A DNA stretch of 64,000 nt from CAVZZG01 sp963779685 (lineage in GTDB: Bacteria > Actinomycetota > Thermoleophilia > Gaiellales > F1-60-MAGs149): assembly GCA_963779685.1 (NCBI GenBank), contig CAVZZG010000003.1:620001-684000 (forward strand). Direction: 5' to 3'. The position numbers were made by a program, and so were the translations under genes. The notes below the pieces were generated by a model. It searched no databases, was not told where the DNA came from, and saw only the letters and a program-made list of their open reading frames with translations. Below are positions 14,705 through 24,494 of the stretch, one piece after another; within the stretch, counting starts at the first letter, position 1; each line of letters opens with the position of its first letter.

Positions 14705-16771
14705 TCAGCCCACGAGCCGCCGCTCGCGGATGTACGGCAGCGGCACGGCCGGGTCGTCGCCGTCCAGCTCCATCGCCAGGCGGTGTCCGTCGAAGACGCA
14801 GTCGGCCAGCAGCCGTGGCGCCGCGCCGTCGCCGATCTCGAACACGCCGCGGATGCCCGCGGCGCGGGTTGCCTCGGCGTCGGCGGCGAGCTCCCGCGCA
14901 AGCGCGTTCCGGGACTGCCGGGCGGTGACCAGGACCACGGTGTCGGCCTGAAGCACCGACGTCGCGCCGAAGCGCGTGACCGTGCACTCGCCATCGCCGA
15001 CCTCGGCGATCTCGGTGTCGGCGTGGGTGGTGACCCGCAGCTCGGCGAGGCGCCGCCGGGTCGGGTGGCCCTCGATCGTCTTGTCGAGGAAGGGCCCGAC
15101 CAGCGCCAGCGGCGTCACGAGGTCGACCTGGTGGCCCCGCATCGCCAGCAGCTCGGCCATGCCCACGCCCATGAAGTAGCCCTCGCAGTCGTACACGCAG
15201 ACGCGCGCGCCCACGTCGGCTCCGGCCAGCACCTGCTCGGGTACGAGCGTGCGGCCCTCGCCGGCGCCGGGCAGGGGCAGGTGCGTGTGCGGCGTGAGGC
15301 CGTCCAGCCGCCACTCGGCGCCGGTGGCCAGGATCACGAGGTCGGCGCCGTAGTCGCGGACGTCCTCGGTGCTCAGGGTGCGCCCCGTGATCACCTCGAC
15401 GTTACGCAGGTGGCGCAGCGCCGCGACCCGGTGGGCGATCAGCCGCGACCACTCGCCGAGACCGGGCAGCCGCGCCGCCAGGGCCGCGTAGCCGCCGACC
15501 TCGGGCGCGCCGTCCACCAGATGCACCCGCCGGTAGCCACGGCGCCCGAGCGTCACGGCGGCCTGCAGGCCCGCGGCGCCTGCGCCGACCACCAGCACGT
15601 CGGTCGTGCGATCGCGGGTCGGCGGGACGTGCTCGGGATGCCAGCCGCGGCGGAACTCCTCGCCGGCAGTCGGGTTCTGCGTACAGGCGATGTGGTTCGA
15701 CGAGAAGACGCGCGCGAGGCAGATGTTGCAGCCGATGCACTCGCGGATCTCGTCGTAGCGGCCGGCCTCGATCTTGGCCGGCAGGAACGGATCGGCGATG
15801 GACGGCCGGGCGCCGCCGATCAGATCCCAGGCCCCCGACCGCACGATGTCGGCCATCAGGTCGGGGTCGGTGAGCCGCGAGACGCCGACGACCGGCTTGG
15901 AGGTGGCCTCCTTGATCCGGCCGGTCACCTCGACCTGATAGCCCTGCGGCGCGAGGCGTGACGGGCGCATGTCCACCCAGTGCTCGGCGATGACGCTGGT
16001 GTTGACGTCCCACAGGTCGACCAGGTCGTCGGCCATCCGCACGAACCCGAGCACCTCGTCGATGCCGGGCCCGGAGCGGGCGGAGGGGTCGACGCCGATC
16101 CGGACGGCCACCGCAGCTCGCCCGTCGACGACCGTCCGCACGGCCTCCAGCGCCTCCAGCCAGAACCGCGCCCGATTGGCGAGCGAGCCGCCGTACGCGT
16201 CGTCGCGGTGATTGGAGAATCGCTGCAGGAACTGGGTCGGCAGGTAGCCGTGGGCGCCGTAGACGTAGACGATGTCGAACCCGGCGTCGATGGCGCGCTC
16301 CGCGGCGGCCGCGTACAGCCCCACCACCCGCTTGATCCCGGCTACCGTCAGCGGACGCGGGTAGGTCATCGGATAGGCGTCGTTCGGCAGGCCGCTCGCG
16401 CCCCCCGGTGCGATCCGGCTCGGTGAGCCGTCCACCGACGAGCCGCCATGCCACAGCTCGGCGCCGACGAGCGAGCCCTCGGCGTGCACCTCGTCGCACA
16501 GCAGCCGCAGGTTCCGCACGTCGTCGTCGTCCCACAGCTGTGCCGGGTCCGGCACGGGCGCGCGGTCGACCTCCTGGTCGATGGAGGCGATCTCGAGGTT
16601 GACGCCGGCCCAGCCGCCCGCCGCCTTCGTTGCGCGGAAGCGGGCCTGGCTGCCTGGCTCGTGCGTGCCGAAGCCGGTGGAGTGCGGCGTCTGGTAGAAG
16701 CGGTTGCGGAGCGTCCGCGGCCCGATCGGCACGGGCTCGAACAGGATGTCGTGCCGTTGGTCGCGCGCCAT
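14705..16771 (-). CDS. Trimethylamine-dehydrogenase-like flavoprotein (FMN / 4Fe-4S / dinucleotide domain)
   Basis: The 688-residue product has the layout of trimethylamine/dimethylamine dehydrogenase and related N-demethylases. It has an old-yellow-enzyme TIM barrel (about 1-340) with the Tyr/His pair in YGAHGYLPTQFL, a 4Fe-4S cluster CIGCNIC plus a fourth Cys 12 residues on, and a dinucleotide-binding C-terminal half starting VLVVGAGAAGLQAAVTLGRR. The position that carries 6-S-cysteinyl FMN in TMADH (PHC) is Ser here (PHSTGFG), so FMN should be non-covalent. The ATG at 16771 overlaps the nudix stop (ATGA). The substrate, probably a methylated amine or N-methyl amino acid, is inferred from family only. 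Confidence 0.88.
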   Translation of the reverse strand: MARDQRHDILFEPVPIGPRTLRNRFYQTPHSTGFGTHEPGSQARFRATKAAGGWAGVNLEIASIDQEVDRAPVPDPAQLWDDDDVRNLRLLCDEVHAEGSLVGAELWHGGSSVDGSPSRIAPGGASGLPNDAYPMTYPRPLTVAGIKRVVGLYAAAAERAIDAGFDIVYVYGAHGYLPTQFLQRFSNHRDDAYGGSLANRARFWLEALEAVRTVVDGRAAVAVRIGVDPSARSGPGIDEVLGFVRMADDLVDLWDVNTSVIAEHWVDMRPSRLAPQGYQVEVTGRIKEATSKPVVGVSRLTDPDLMADIVRSGAWDLIGGARPSIADPFLPAKIEAGRYDEIRECIGCNICLARVFSSNHIACTQNPTAGEEFRRGWHPEHVPPTRDRTTDVLVVGAGAAGLQAAVTLGRRGYRRVHLVDGAPEVGGYAALAARLPGLGEWSRLIAHRVAALRHLRNVEVITGRTLSTEDVRDYGADLVILATGAEWRLDGLTPHTHLPLPGAGEGRTLVPEQVLAGADVGARVCVYDCEGYFMGVGMAELLAMRGHQVDLVTPLALVGPFLDKTIEGHPTRRRLAELRVTTHADTEIAEVGDGECTVTRFGATSVLQADTVVLVTARQSRNALARELAADAEATRAAGIRGVFEIGDGAAPRLLADCVFDGHRLAMELDGDDPAVPLPYIRERRLVG

Positions 16772-17229
16772 CAGGTCGACCAGACCCGGCCGAGGCTGAC
16801 GAACGGGTCGCCCGGCTCGAACCGCTCCAGGAAGCGCTGGATCGGCGGGCGCAGGTCGACGTCGGCGAGCTCGCGGCGGCGGACGACGCGATGGTTGCGC
16901 ACCGTCTCGTCCCTCGATGCAACCATCTCGATCGCCCCGGGCGACACCTCCACGTGGTAGATGAGGTGGACGACGTGCTTGCCGTCGGGCACGCCGGCAG
17001 GGGCGATCGACTCCACCAGCGCCACCGGTGCCACGACCGCGATGTCGTGGAAGCCGCATTCCTCGGCGAGCTCGCGCGCCAGCGCGCGCTCGAGCGTCTC
17101 CCCCGCCTCGACCCCGCCTCCGGGCAGCAGCCAGTACGGCCGGCCCTCCTTCTCGTGCCGCAGCAGCAGCAGTCCGTCGCCGTTGCGCAGGATCAGCGCC
17201 GAGACCCGGATGCGCGGCTGGCGATGCAC
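16771..17229 (-). CDS. NUDIX hydrolase
   Basis: The 152-residue product is a NUDIX pyrophosphohydrolase. The NUDIX box occupies residues 38-60 (GGVEAGETLERALARELAEE followed by CGF), with all metal-binding Glu residues present. Family members hydrolyse nucleoside diphosphate-X compounds. The gene sits one base after dut and overlaps the flavoprotein gene, so nucleotide-pool cleaning alongside dUTPase is plausible but unproven. Confidence 0.92.
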   Translation of the reverse strand: MHRQPRIRVSALILRNGDGLLLLRHEKEGRPYWLLPGGGVEAGETLERALARELAEECGFHDIAVVAPVALVESIAPAGVPDGKHVVHLIYHVEVSPGAIEMVASRDETVRNHRVVRRRELADVDLRPPIQRFLERFEPGDPFVSLGRVWST

Positions 17230-17230
17230 G

Positions 17231-17665
17231 TCACCGCCTGCCCGTCGAACCGAATCCCGCCTGCCCCCGTGCCGAATCGGCCAGCTCCGGCACCACCACC
17301 GGCTCGACCACGGGCACGGCGACGACCACGAGCTGCGCGATCCGGTCGCCGACCGCGATCGGGAACGCCTCGGAGCGGTCGGTGTTGTGCAGGGCGATCT
17401 TGAGCTCGCCGCGGAACCCGGAGTCGACCAGGCCGGGCGCGTTGAGGATCGTGATGCCGTGGCGAGCGGCCAGGCCCGAGCGCGGGATCACCAGGCCGCA
17501 GTGCCCGGCCGGTATCTCGACGGCCAGGCCGACGCCCACCAGCGCCCGCTCGCCCGGGCCCAGCTCCAGCTCCTCGGTGCTGGCCAGGTCGAGCCCGGCG
17601 TCACCCTCGTGGCGGGCCGCCGGCAGCACGGCGGCGGGGTGCAGGACGACGAACGGCAGGCGCAT
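17231..17665 (-). CDS. dut: Deoxyuridine 5'-triphosphate nucleotidohydrolase (dUTPase)
   Basis: Dut hydrolyses dUTP to dUMP and pyrophosphate, preventing uracil incorporation and feeding thymidylate synthesis. The 144-residue product shows the trimeric dUTPase motifs in order: DAGLDLAS (about 22-29), PRSGLAARHG (about 61-70), GLVDSGFRGELKI (about 78-90), a GDRIAQLVV segment, and the C-terminal arm GFGSTGRR. The ATG at 17665 overlaps the hflX stop; a GTG one codon earlier is possible. Length is normal. Confidence 0.95.
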   Translation of the reverse strand: MRLPFVVLHPAAVLPAARHEGDAGLDLASTEELELGPGERALVGVGLAVEIPAGHCGLVIPRSGLAARHGITILNAPGLVDSGFRGELKIALHNTDRSEAFPIAVGDRIAQLVVVAVPVVEPVVVPELADSARGQAGFGSTGRR

Positions 17666-18945
17666 CACGCACCGCCGTCCGTGCGGAACGCTGCGTAGCG
17701 GCGCACCTCGGCCTCGGGCAGGTGGGCGCGGATCACGACCCCCTCGGCCGTGTCCTCGCGTTCGATCGGCGCGCCCAGCGCATACAGCGCCGCCAGCGCA
17801 CTGCCGTCGCGGTGGGGCACCAGCAACTCCACGCGCTCGAACCGGCCCGAGAAGAAGCGGGCGATACGGTCCTCGAGCTCCGTCAACCCCTCGCCTGTGC
17901 GCGCCGACACGAGCACGGCCTCGCCGTGGGCGTTGCGCAGCCGCCGCAGCGAGAGCGGGTCGAGCAGGTCGATCTTGTTCAGCACCAGGAGCCTCGGCAG
18001 GTCGGCCGCGCCGATCTCGTCCAGCACCTCGTCGACGGCGAGCTGCTGGGTGACCCGCTCCGGCTCCGCCGCGGACGCATCGGCGACGTGCAGCAGCAGG
18101 TCGCCGGCGAGGGTCTCCTCGAACGTGGAGTGGAACGCCTCCACGAGCCCGTGGGGCAGCTTGCGGATGAACCCGACCGTGTCGGTCATGGTGTAGGCGC
18201 GCCCGTTGTACACGTAGGCACGGGTGGTCGGGTCGAGCGTCTCGAAGAGCCGGTTGGCCGCCGACACGTCGGCACCGGTGAGCGCGTTGAGCAGCGTCGA
18301 CTTGCCGACGTTCGTGTAGCCGGCCAGGGCCACCGCGGGCGTGCCGCTGCCCGCGCGTTTCTTGCGCATCGTCGCGCGACGCCGGGTCGTCCGCCCGAGC
18401 CGCTCCTTCAACAGGGCGATCCGCCGCCGCGCGATGCGACGGTCGGTCTCGAGCTGGGTCTCACCGGGTCCGCGCGTGCCGACGCCGCCACCCAGCCGCT
18501 CCAGGTGCTTCCACATGCCGCGCATCCGCGGCAGCTGGTACGAGAGCTGGGCCAGCTCGACCTGCAGCTTGCCCTCGGCGGTATGCGCGTGGGCGGCGAA
18601 GATGTCGAGGATCACGGCCGTCCGGTCGACCACCCGCACCTCGAGCGCGTTCTCCAGCACGCGCTGCTGCGTCGGCGACAGCTCGTCGTCGCAGACGAGC
18701 ACCTCGGCCCGAGCCTCGGCCATGGCGGTGCGCAGCTCGTCGATCTTGCCAGGCCCCAGATAGGTACGCGGATGCGGTGCCGTGCGTCGCTGCACCACCC
18801 GGCCCACCGGCACGACCTGCGCGGTGCGCAGCAGCTCCTCGAGCTCCTCGAGTTCCACCTCGCCGTCGCCCGCCGGGCCCCAGACGGCGATCACGATCGC
18901 CCGTTCCGGCTCGGCGTCGCGAATGGTGTGGAATGCCTCGGGCAA
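17665..18945 (-). CDS. hflX: Ribosome-associated GTPase HflX
   Basis: HflX is a GTPase that splits stalled ribosomes under stress. The 426-residue product has the N-terminal HflX domain with TYLGPGKIDEL, a Gly-rich linker GGGVGTRGPGETQLETDRR, and the G domain. G1 is GYTNVGKST (about 210), G3 DTVGFIRKLPH and G4 NKID. It is ten bases downstream of the aminotransferase gene and overlaps dut, in a run where hflX commonly neighbours miaA and dapF in Gram-positives. Confidence 0.96.
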   Translation of the reverse strand: MPEAFHTIRDAEPERAIVIAVWGPAGDGEVELEELEELLRTAQVVPVGRVVQRRTAPHPRTYLGPGKIDELRTAMAEARAEVLVCDDELSPTQQRVLENALEVRVVDRTAVILDIFAAHAHTAEGKLQVELAQLSYQLPRMRGMWKHLERLGGGVGTRGPGETQLETDRRIARRRIALLKERLGRTTRRRATMRKKRAGSGTPAVALAGYTNVGKSTLLNALTGADVSAANRLFETLDPTTRAYVYNGRAYTMTDTVGFIRKLPHGLVEAFHSTFEETLAGDLLLHVADASAAEPERVTQQLAVDEVLDEIGAADLPRLLVLNKIDLLDPLSLRRLRNAHGEAVLVSARTGEGLTELEDRIARFFSGRFERVELLVPHRDGSALAALYALGAPIEREDTAEGVVIRAHLPEAEVRRYAAFRTDGGA

Positions 18946-18955
18946 CGGCCGAAGC

Positions 18956-20101
18956 CTACAGCGAGTCGCGGAGACGCTCCATCGCCTCCGCCAGCCGGTC
19001 CTCCGGCTGGGTCAGCGCTATCCGCACGTGGCCCTCGCCGGCCTGCCCGAAGGCCGAGCCCGGCGAGACGACCACGTCGGCCCGTTCCAGCAGTCGTTCG
19101 GAGAACGCCAGCGAGGTCTCGCCGCCGGGTACCGGAAGCCACACGTACATGCCTCCCCGGGGACGGCTGACGGTCAGGCCAGCCGCCGCGAGGGCGTCGC
19201 ACACGAGATCCCGGCGAGCCCCGTACACCGCGGCCAGTGCCCGGCGTTCCGCCGGATCGCTGTCCAGGAGGGCGATCGCGACGTGCTGGAGGGCGACGAA
19301 CATGCCGGCATCGACGTTGGTCTTGAGCCGGTGGAGGGTGTCGATCATGGCTGCGTTGCCGATGGCGAACGCGATCCGCCAGCCCGGCAGCGAGAAGGCC
19401 TTCGACAGCGAGAGGATCTCGATGCCGGCCTCGCGCGCGCCAGGCGTGGCCAGGAAGCTCGGCGCGACGTAGCCGTCGAAGGTGATCTCCGAGTAGGCGT
19501 TGTCGTGGCACACGGGCACGCCGAAGGCGGCCAGCTCGCCGAACAGCCCGTCGCCGGCGACCGCGCCGGTGGGATTGTTCGGATAGCCGGCGATGATGAG
19601 ATTGGCACGGTCGCGAACGGCCGCAGGCACCGCACCGAGGTCCGGCTGGAAACCGCGATCGCCGCGCAGCGGTAACGCCACCGGTGCCGCCCCGGCGAGC
19701 GTCGGGCCGCCCACGTACACGGGATAGCCGGGGTCGGCGACCAGGGCCACGTCGCCCGGGTCGAGCTGCGCCAGGCAGAGGTGTGCGATGCCCTCCTTCG
19801 CGCCGAGCAGTGGCAGCACTTCGCGCTCGGGATCGAGCGTGACCCCGAAGCGGCTCGCGTAGAAGCGGCAGACCGCCTCCCGCAGCGGCGCCAGGCCGCG
19901 ATTTGTGGGGTAGTGCGCGACATCCGGCCGGCGGACGGCAGAGGCGAGCAGGTCGCGCGCCCACGCGGGCGGCGGAAGGTCAGGATCGCCCACGCCGAGC
20001 GAGATCACGTCGCGGCCGGCGGCGCGCCGCTCCGCGACCAGCCGGTTGAGGCGCGCGGTCAGGTACTCCGGCAGCGGATCCAGCCGGCGGGAGTGCCTCA
20101 T
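18956..20101 (-). CDS. dapC: Class I/II aminotransferase, probable N-succinyl-diaminopimelate aminotransferase
   Basis: The 381-residue product is a fold-type I PLP aminotransferase. It has SLGVGDPDLPPP near the N-terminus, GYPNNPTGAV, and the PLP lysine in SLSKAFSLPGWR. The family includes both LL-DAP aminotransferase (DapL) and N-succinyl-DAP aminotransferase (DapC). Because dapD and dapE are three and two genes upstream, the acylated pathway is present and DapC is the better call. The ATG at 20101 overlaps the dapF stop (ATGA). The distinction is contextual, not seen in residues. Confidence 0.85.
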   Translation of the reverse strand: MRHSRRLDPLPEYLTARLNRLVAERRAAGRDVISLGVGDPDLPPPAWARDLLASAVRRPDVAHYPTNRGLAPLREAVCRFYASRFGVTLDPEREVLPLLGAKEGIAHLCLAQLDPGDVALVADPGYPVYVGGPTLAGAAPVALPLRGDRGFQPDLGAVPAAVRDRANLIIAGYPNNPTGAVAGDGLFGELAAFGVPVCHDNAYSEITFDGYVAPSFLATPGAREAGIEILSLSKAFSLPGWRIAFAIGNAAMIDTLHRLKTNVDAGMFVALQHVAIALLDSDPAERRALAAVYGARRDLVCDALAAAGLTVSRPRGGMYVWLPVPGGETSLAFSERLLERADVVVSPGSAFGQAGEGHVRIALTQPEDRLAEAMERLRDSL

Positions 20102-20886
20102 GCCCGCCCGAGCGCGTCGAGGAAGCGCGGCGCGAGCGTGACCGATCCGATCTCGGCCACGGGTCCCGTCATGCGCAGCTCCAGGCCCTCGCCGACGTCG
20201 ATCGTCAGCTCGCCACCGGGCAGGCCGACCCGCACGGGGCTCTCGAGGGCCGAGTCCAGCACGGCGGCGACCGCCACCGCGCAGGCGCCCGTGCCACAGG
20301 CCGCGGTCTCGCCGACGCCGCGCTCCCAGACGCGCATCTCGACCCTCCGGTCGCGCACCGTCCAGACCTCGACGTTGGCGCGCTCGGGCACCCAGGGGTG
20401 GCGCTCGAGGGCCGGGCCCTCCGTGTCGAGCGGGAAGGTGGCCGGGTCGTGGACGCGCAGCGTCAGGTGCGGGTTGCCGACCGAGACGAACCGGTGGACG
20501 TAGGGGAACGGCTCGCCCGTGGGCCGGTACTGCGGCGACTCGAGCGCCGCCGTCGGCATCTCGGCGCTGACGATGCCGTCCGGCTCGACCCGCGCATGCA
20601 GGAGGCCGGCGTCGGTCTCGATGGCGACCTCCGCGTGGCCGCTCCAGGCCGCGGCGATGCGCGTGCCGTTCCCGCAGGCCTCGGGCCGGGAGCCGTCCGG
20701 GTTGATGATGCGCATCCGCAGGTCCGCGATACCGGACGGCCCGACGACCAGCACGCCGTCCCCGCCGATGCCGAGCCGCGGATCGCACAGCAGGGCCACC
20801 TGGGCGGCTCCGAGAGGCACCGGGCAATCGGCCTCGTCGATCACGAGATAGGTGTTGCCGGCCCCTTGCCACTTGGCGACGTTCAT
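20098..20886 (-). CDS. dapF: Diaminopimelate epimerase
   Basis: DapF converts LL- to meso-diaminopimelate, the precursor of lysine and of DAP-type peptidoglycan. The 262-residue product, from the ATG at 20886, has both catalytic cysteines: PEACGNGTR (about Cys73) and ETAACGTGACAVAV (about Cys217). A GNTYLVID motif lies at the start. The start overlaps the dapE stop (ATGA). Length is normal. Confidence 0.96.
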   Translation of the reverse strand: MNVAKWQGAGNTYLVIDEADCPVPLGAAQVALLCDPRLGIGGDGVLVVGPSGIADLRMRIINPDGSRPEACGNGTRIAAAWSGHAEVAIETDAGLLHARVEPDGIVSAEMPTAALESPQYRPTGEPFPYVHRFVSVGNPHLTLRVHDPATFPLDTEGPALERHPWVPERANVEVWTVRDRRVEMRVWERGVGETAACGTGACAVAVAAVLDSALESPVRVGLPGGELTIDVGEGLELRMTGPVAEIGSVTLAPRFLDALGRA

Positions 20887-21927
20887 GTGCCCGCACGCAG
20901 GAAGGAGAGCAGCACGTCCTCGCACTGCTCCAGCGCCGCGACCGACACCCACTCGTCGCGCTGGTGCGCCTGCGAGGACTCGCCCGGGCCGTAGTTGATG
21001 GCCGGGATGCCGGCGGCCGAGAGCGTGGCGACGTCCGTCCAGGCCTGTTTGGGGTGCACCGCCAGGCCGGTCGCCCGGATGAAGTCCTGCACGGCGGGGG
21101 CCGTGACGCCGGGCAGGCAGGACGGCGAGGCGTCGAGCCACGTGACCTCGCCCTCGGGCCCGGCCAGGCGCTCGACCTCGGCTCGCGCGTCCTCCAGCGA
21201 ACGTCCCGGCGCCACGCGGACGTTCACCGCCAGCCGGAACTCGTCCGGCACGACGTTGCGGGCGTTCCCGGCGTGGGCCATCGTGATCGTGACCGTGTCG
21301 TGGAAGCGGAGCCCCTCGACGTCGACCGGCTCGGGTGCCCGCGCGGCGAAGCGGGCCAGCAGGGGCGCCGAGCGGTCGACGGCGTTGACACCCTCCCACG
21401 GGCGCGCCGAGTGCGCCAGCTTGCCGCGCACGACGACGTCGGCGTTCATCGTCCCGACGGCACCGGCGTGGATGGTGTTGCCGGTCGGCTCGAGGACCAC
21501 CGCGAACCCGGGTGTGCCGAGCAGGCGCGAGCACTCGAGGACCTGGTGGATGCCGTTGCGGTCGTTCGGTCCTTCCTCGCGGTCGTAGAAGACGAACACG
21601 ACCGGCGGATCCGCATCGCGCAGGCGGCCGAGCAGTCGCAGCATGACCGCGTCGCCGCCCTTCATGTCCGCCGCCCCTCGCCCGACGATGCGGTCACCGG
21701 CGACGTGGACGCCACCGCCCTCCCAGTTGGGCACGGTGTCGAGGTGGCCGACGAGCGCGACGCCGTCGCCGCCGGCCCCGGTGCGTGCCACGACGGCGTT
21801 GCCGAGACGCTCGTGCCGGACCCCGAGGTGCCGGCAGTGGGCCTCGACCATGCCGGCCAGCAGCTCCTCGTCGCCGTACTCGGACGGCGTCGAGAGCAGG
21901 GCGACGCACACGTCCGTGATGGGGCCG

Positions 21928-21944
<17 letters not shown>
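20883..21944 (-). CDS. dapE: Succinyl-diaminopimelate desuccinylase (M20 family)
   Basis: DapE removes succinate from N-succinyl-LL-diaminopimelate. The 353-residue product is an M20 di-zinc amidohydrolase. Metal ligands are visible in VGHLDTVPNW, GRGAADMKGG and DREEGPNDR, with the dimerisation domain beginning KLAHSARPWEGVNAVDRS and a late GPGESSQAHQRDEWV. DapE rather than another M20 peptidase is supported by its place between dapD and dapF. Its start overlaps the dapD end by 17 bases. Confidence 0.93.
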
Positions 21945-22727
<783 letters not shown>

Positions 22728-22731
<4 letters not shown>

Positions 22732-23603
22732 GCCCGCATCGTACGAGACGGCAGCTGCACGAGGATCACCGCCCCGAGCACGAGGCAGGTTCCGACGATC
22801 TGCATGGGTGTCAGCCGCTCGTCGAAGATGACGAACGCGTAGACGATCGTGGCGACGGTCTCGAAGCTCGTCAGCAAGCCCGTCAGCGACGGCCCGATCC
22901 GTTTCATGCCGGCCATCATGGCCGTCACGGCGATCGTCGTCGACACCAACGCGCTGCCCGCCAGCCAGAGCCAGCCGATGCGGTCGAAGTCGAACGCGAG
23001 CTGGCCGACGGCGGCGGAGCCGATCAGGAAGCCGATACCGCCGCCGGTGGCGATCAGGCAGCCGAGCCGGACGGGGTCGATCGTGCCGACGACGCGGTCG
23101 CCGATCAGGACGTAGCCGGAGTACCAGACAGCCGAGCCGATCGCGAGCGCAACGCCCAACGGCACGACGGTACCGATCTGGTCGGTGCCGAAGAGCGCGA
23201 CCAGCGCGGTGCCGATCATGGCGACGGCGATCGCGACGAACGTCCGGCGGTGGGCCCGTTCCCGCCCGATCAGCACGGCGACGACCGCGACGATGGCCGG
23301 TGTGATGGCCTGGAAGACCGACGTGACGTTGATGTCCTGCAGCGACACCGCCGTGAAGTACATCGTCGCCTGCCCGGTATAGGCCAGGCCGAGCAGGAGC
23401 CCCGGCCCCACCTCGCGACGGGTGAAGCGCGGGCGCAGCACGGCCCAGAACACGATCGCGGCGAGGCAGAAGCGGACGGTCAGGAACGTGCCGATGGTCA
23501 CGCCCGCCTCGTAGGCAAGCTTCGCGAACACGGCGTTCGCGCCGAACGCGGCCCCCGACAGCAGGACCAGCGTCGCGCCGGTGCGGTCGACCGCCCGGCT
23601 CAC
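22728..23603 (-). CDS. EamA/DMT-family transporter
   Basis: The 291-residue product is a drug/metabolite transporter-superfamily protein with about ten membrane helices in two EamA repeats (first repeat about 5-135, second about 145-285). Family members export amino acids or other metabolites. The GTG at 23603 overlaps the miaA stop, and its stop overlaps dapD, so lysine/DAP-related export is conceivable, but the substrate is unknown. Confidence 0.88.
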
Positions 23604-24494
23604 GCCGCGGCCAGGAGACCGAGGATCGCGCGAGCGGCGTCATCGGGCGGCTGTGCGCCGTCGATCGGGACGAGCCCGGAGATCCGGCGCATCCACGTCT
23701 CCTGACGACGCGCGTAGGCGCAGGTGCGGGTGGTGAGGCGCCCGGCGGCGTCGGGGTCGCGCGCCAGCAGCAGATCGAGGCCGAGCGCACGGGCCGCGGT
23801 CGCCGAGGGCCGGCAGGCGGCCACCGCCGCGGCCACCTCGGCCTCGACGCCCTGCGCGAACATGGCGGCCGTGCGGGCGGCGATCCGCCGGCGTAGCTCT
23901 GCCCGCGGCACCTGCACGCCGACGATCAGCGTCGGGTACCGGAGCGCGCCCGCCCAGAGCGTGTCACGGTCGGGCGCCAGCGACGAGCCGAGCTCGTGCA
24001 GCTCGAGGGCGCGCACGACGCGGCGGCGGTCGTTGGGATGCACGCGGGCGGCGGCGGCCGCGTCGGCGGCGACGAGCCGGCGGTATGCCGTCTCTGCACC
24101 GTCCCGGTCGTAGTCCGCCTGGAGTCGCTCGCGGAGGCCGGGAACCGGGCGCGGCGGCAGCGCGAGCTCGGCCAGCGCCGCCCGCAGGTAGAGGCCGCTG
24201 CCGCCGCACACGATCGGGAGCCGCCCGCGCGCGAGCACGCCGTCGACGGCTGCACGAGCCAGTTCGCCGTACCGCGCGACGTCACCGTCGGCGTCCAGCG
24301 GCCAGATGCCGACCAGATGGTGCGGCACCTCGTCCAGATCGCGGGCGGCGGGCTGGTTCGTCAGCACAGGCAGGCCCGCGTAGAGCTGCATGGCGTCGCA
24401 GGACACGATCTCGCCCGGCCGTCCTGCGCGCGAGCGCCATCGCCACGGCGCTCTTGCCGCTCGCCGTCGGCCCGAAGATCGCGACGACGGTCAC
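23600..24494 (-). CDS. miaA: tRNA dimethylallyltransferase MiaA, interrupted by one frameshift
   Basis: MiaA adds the dimethylallyl group to A37 of tRNAs reading UNN codons. The GTG at 24494 overlaps the miaB stop (GTGA) and gives MTVVAIFGPTASGKSAVAMA with an intact P-loop. Near 24,420 the frame breaks and the protein continues in another frame with VSCDAMQLYAGLPVLTNQP and the rest of the enzyme. Joined, it would be about 297 residues, normal for MiaA. One base gained or lost explains it. Because all motifs survive, a sequencing error is likelier than a pseudogene; miaA is normally retained beside miaB. Confidence 0.85.

Noticed and set aside
24400..24430. Programmed ribosomal frameshift in miaA
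   Set aside because: No slippery heptamer or following pseudoknot is visible, and other unrelated genes in the window show similar single-base breaks.
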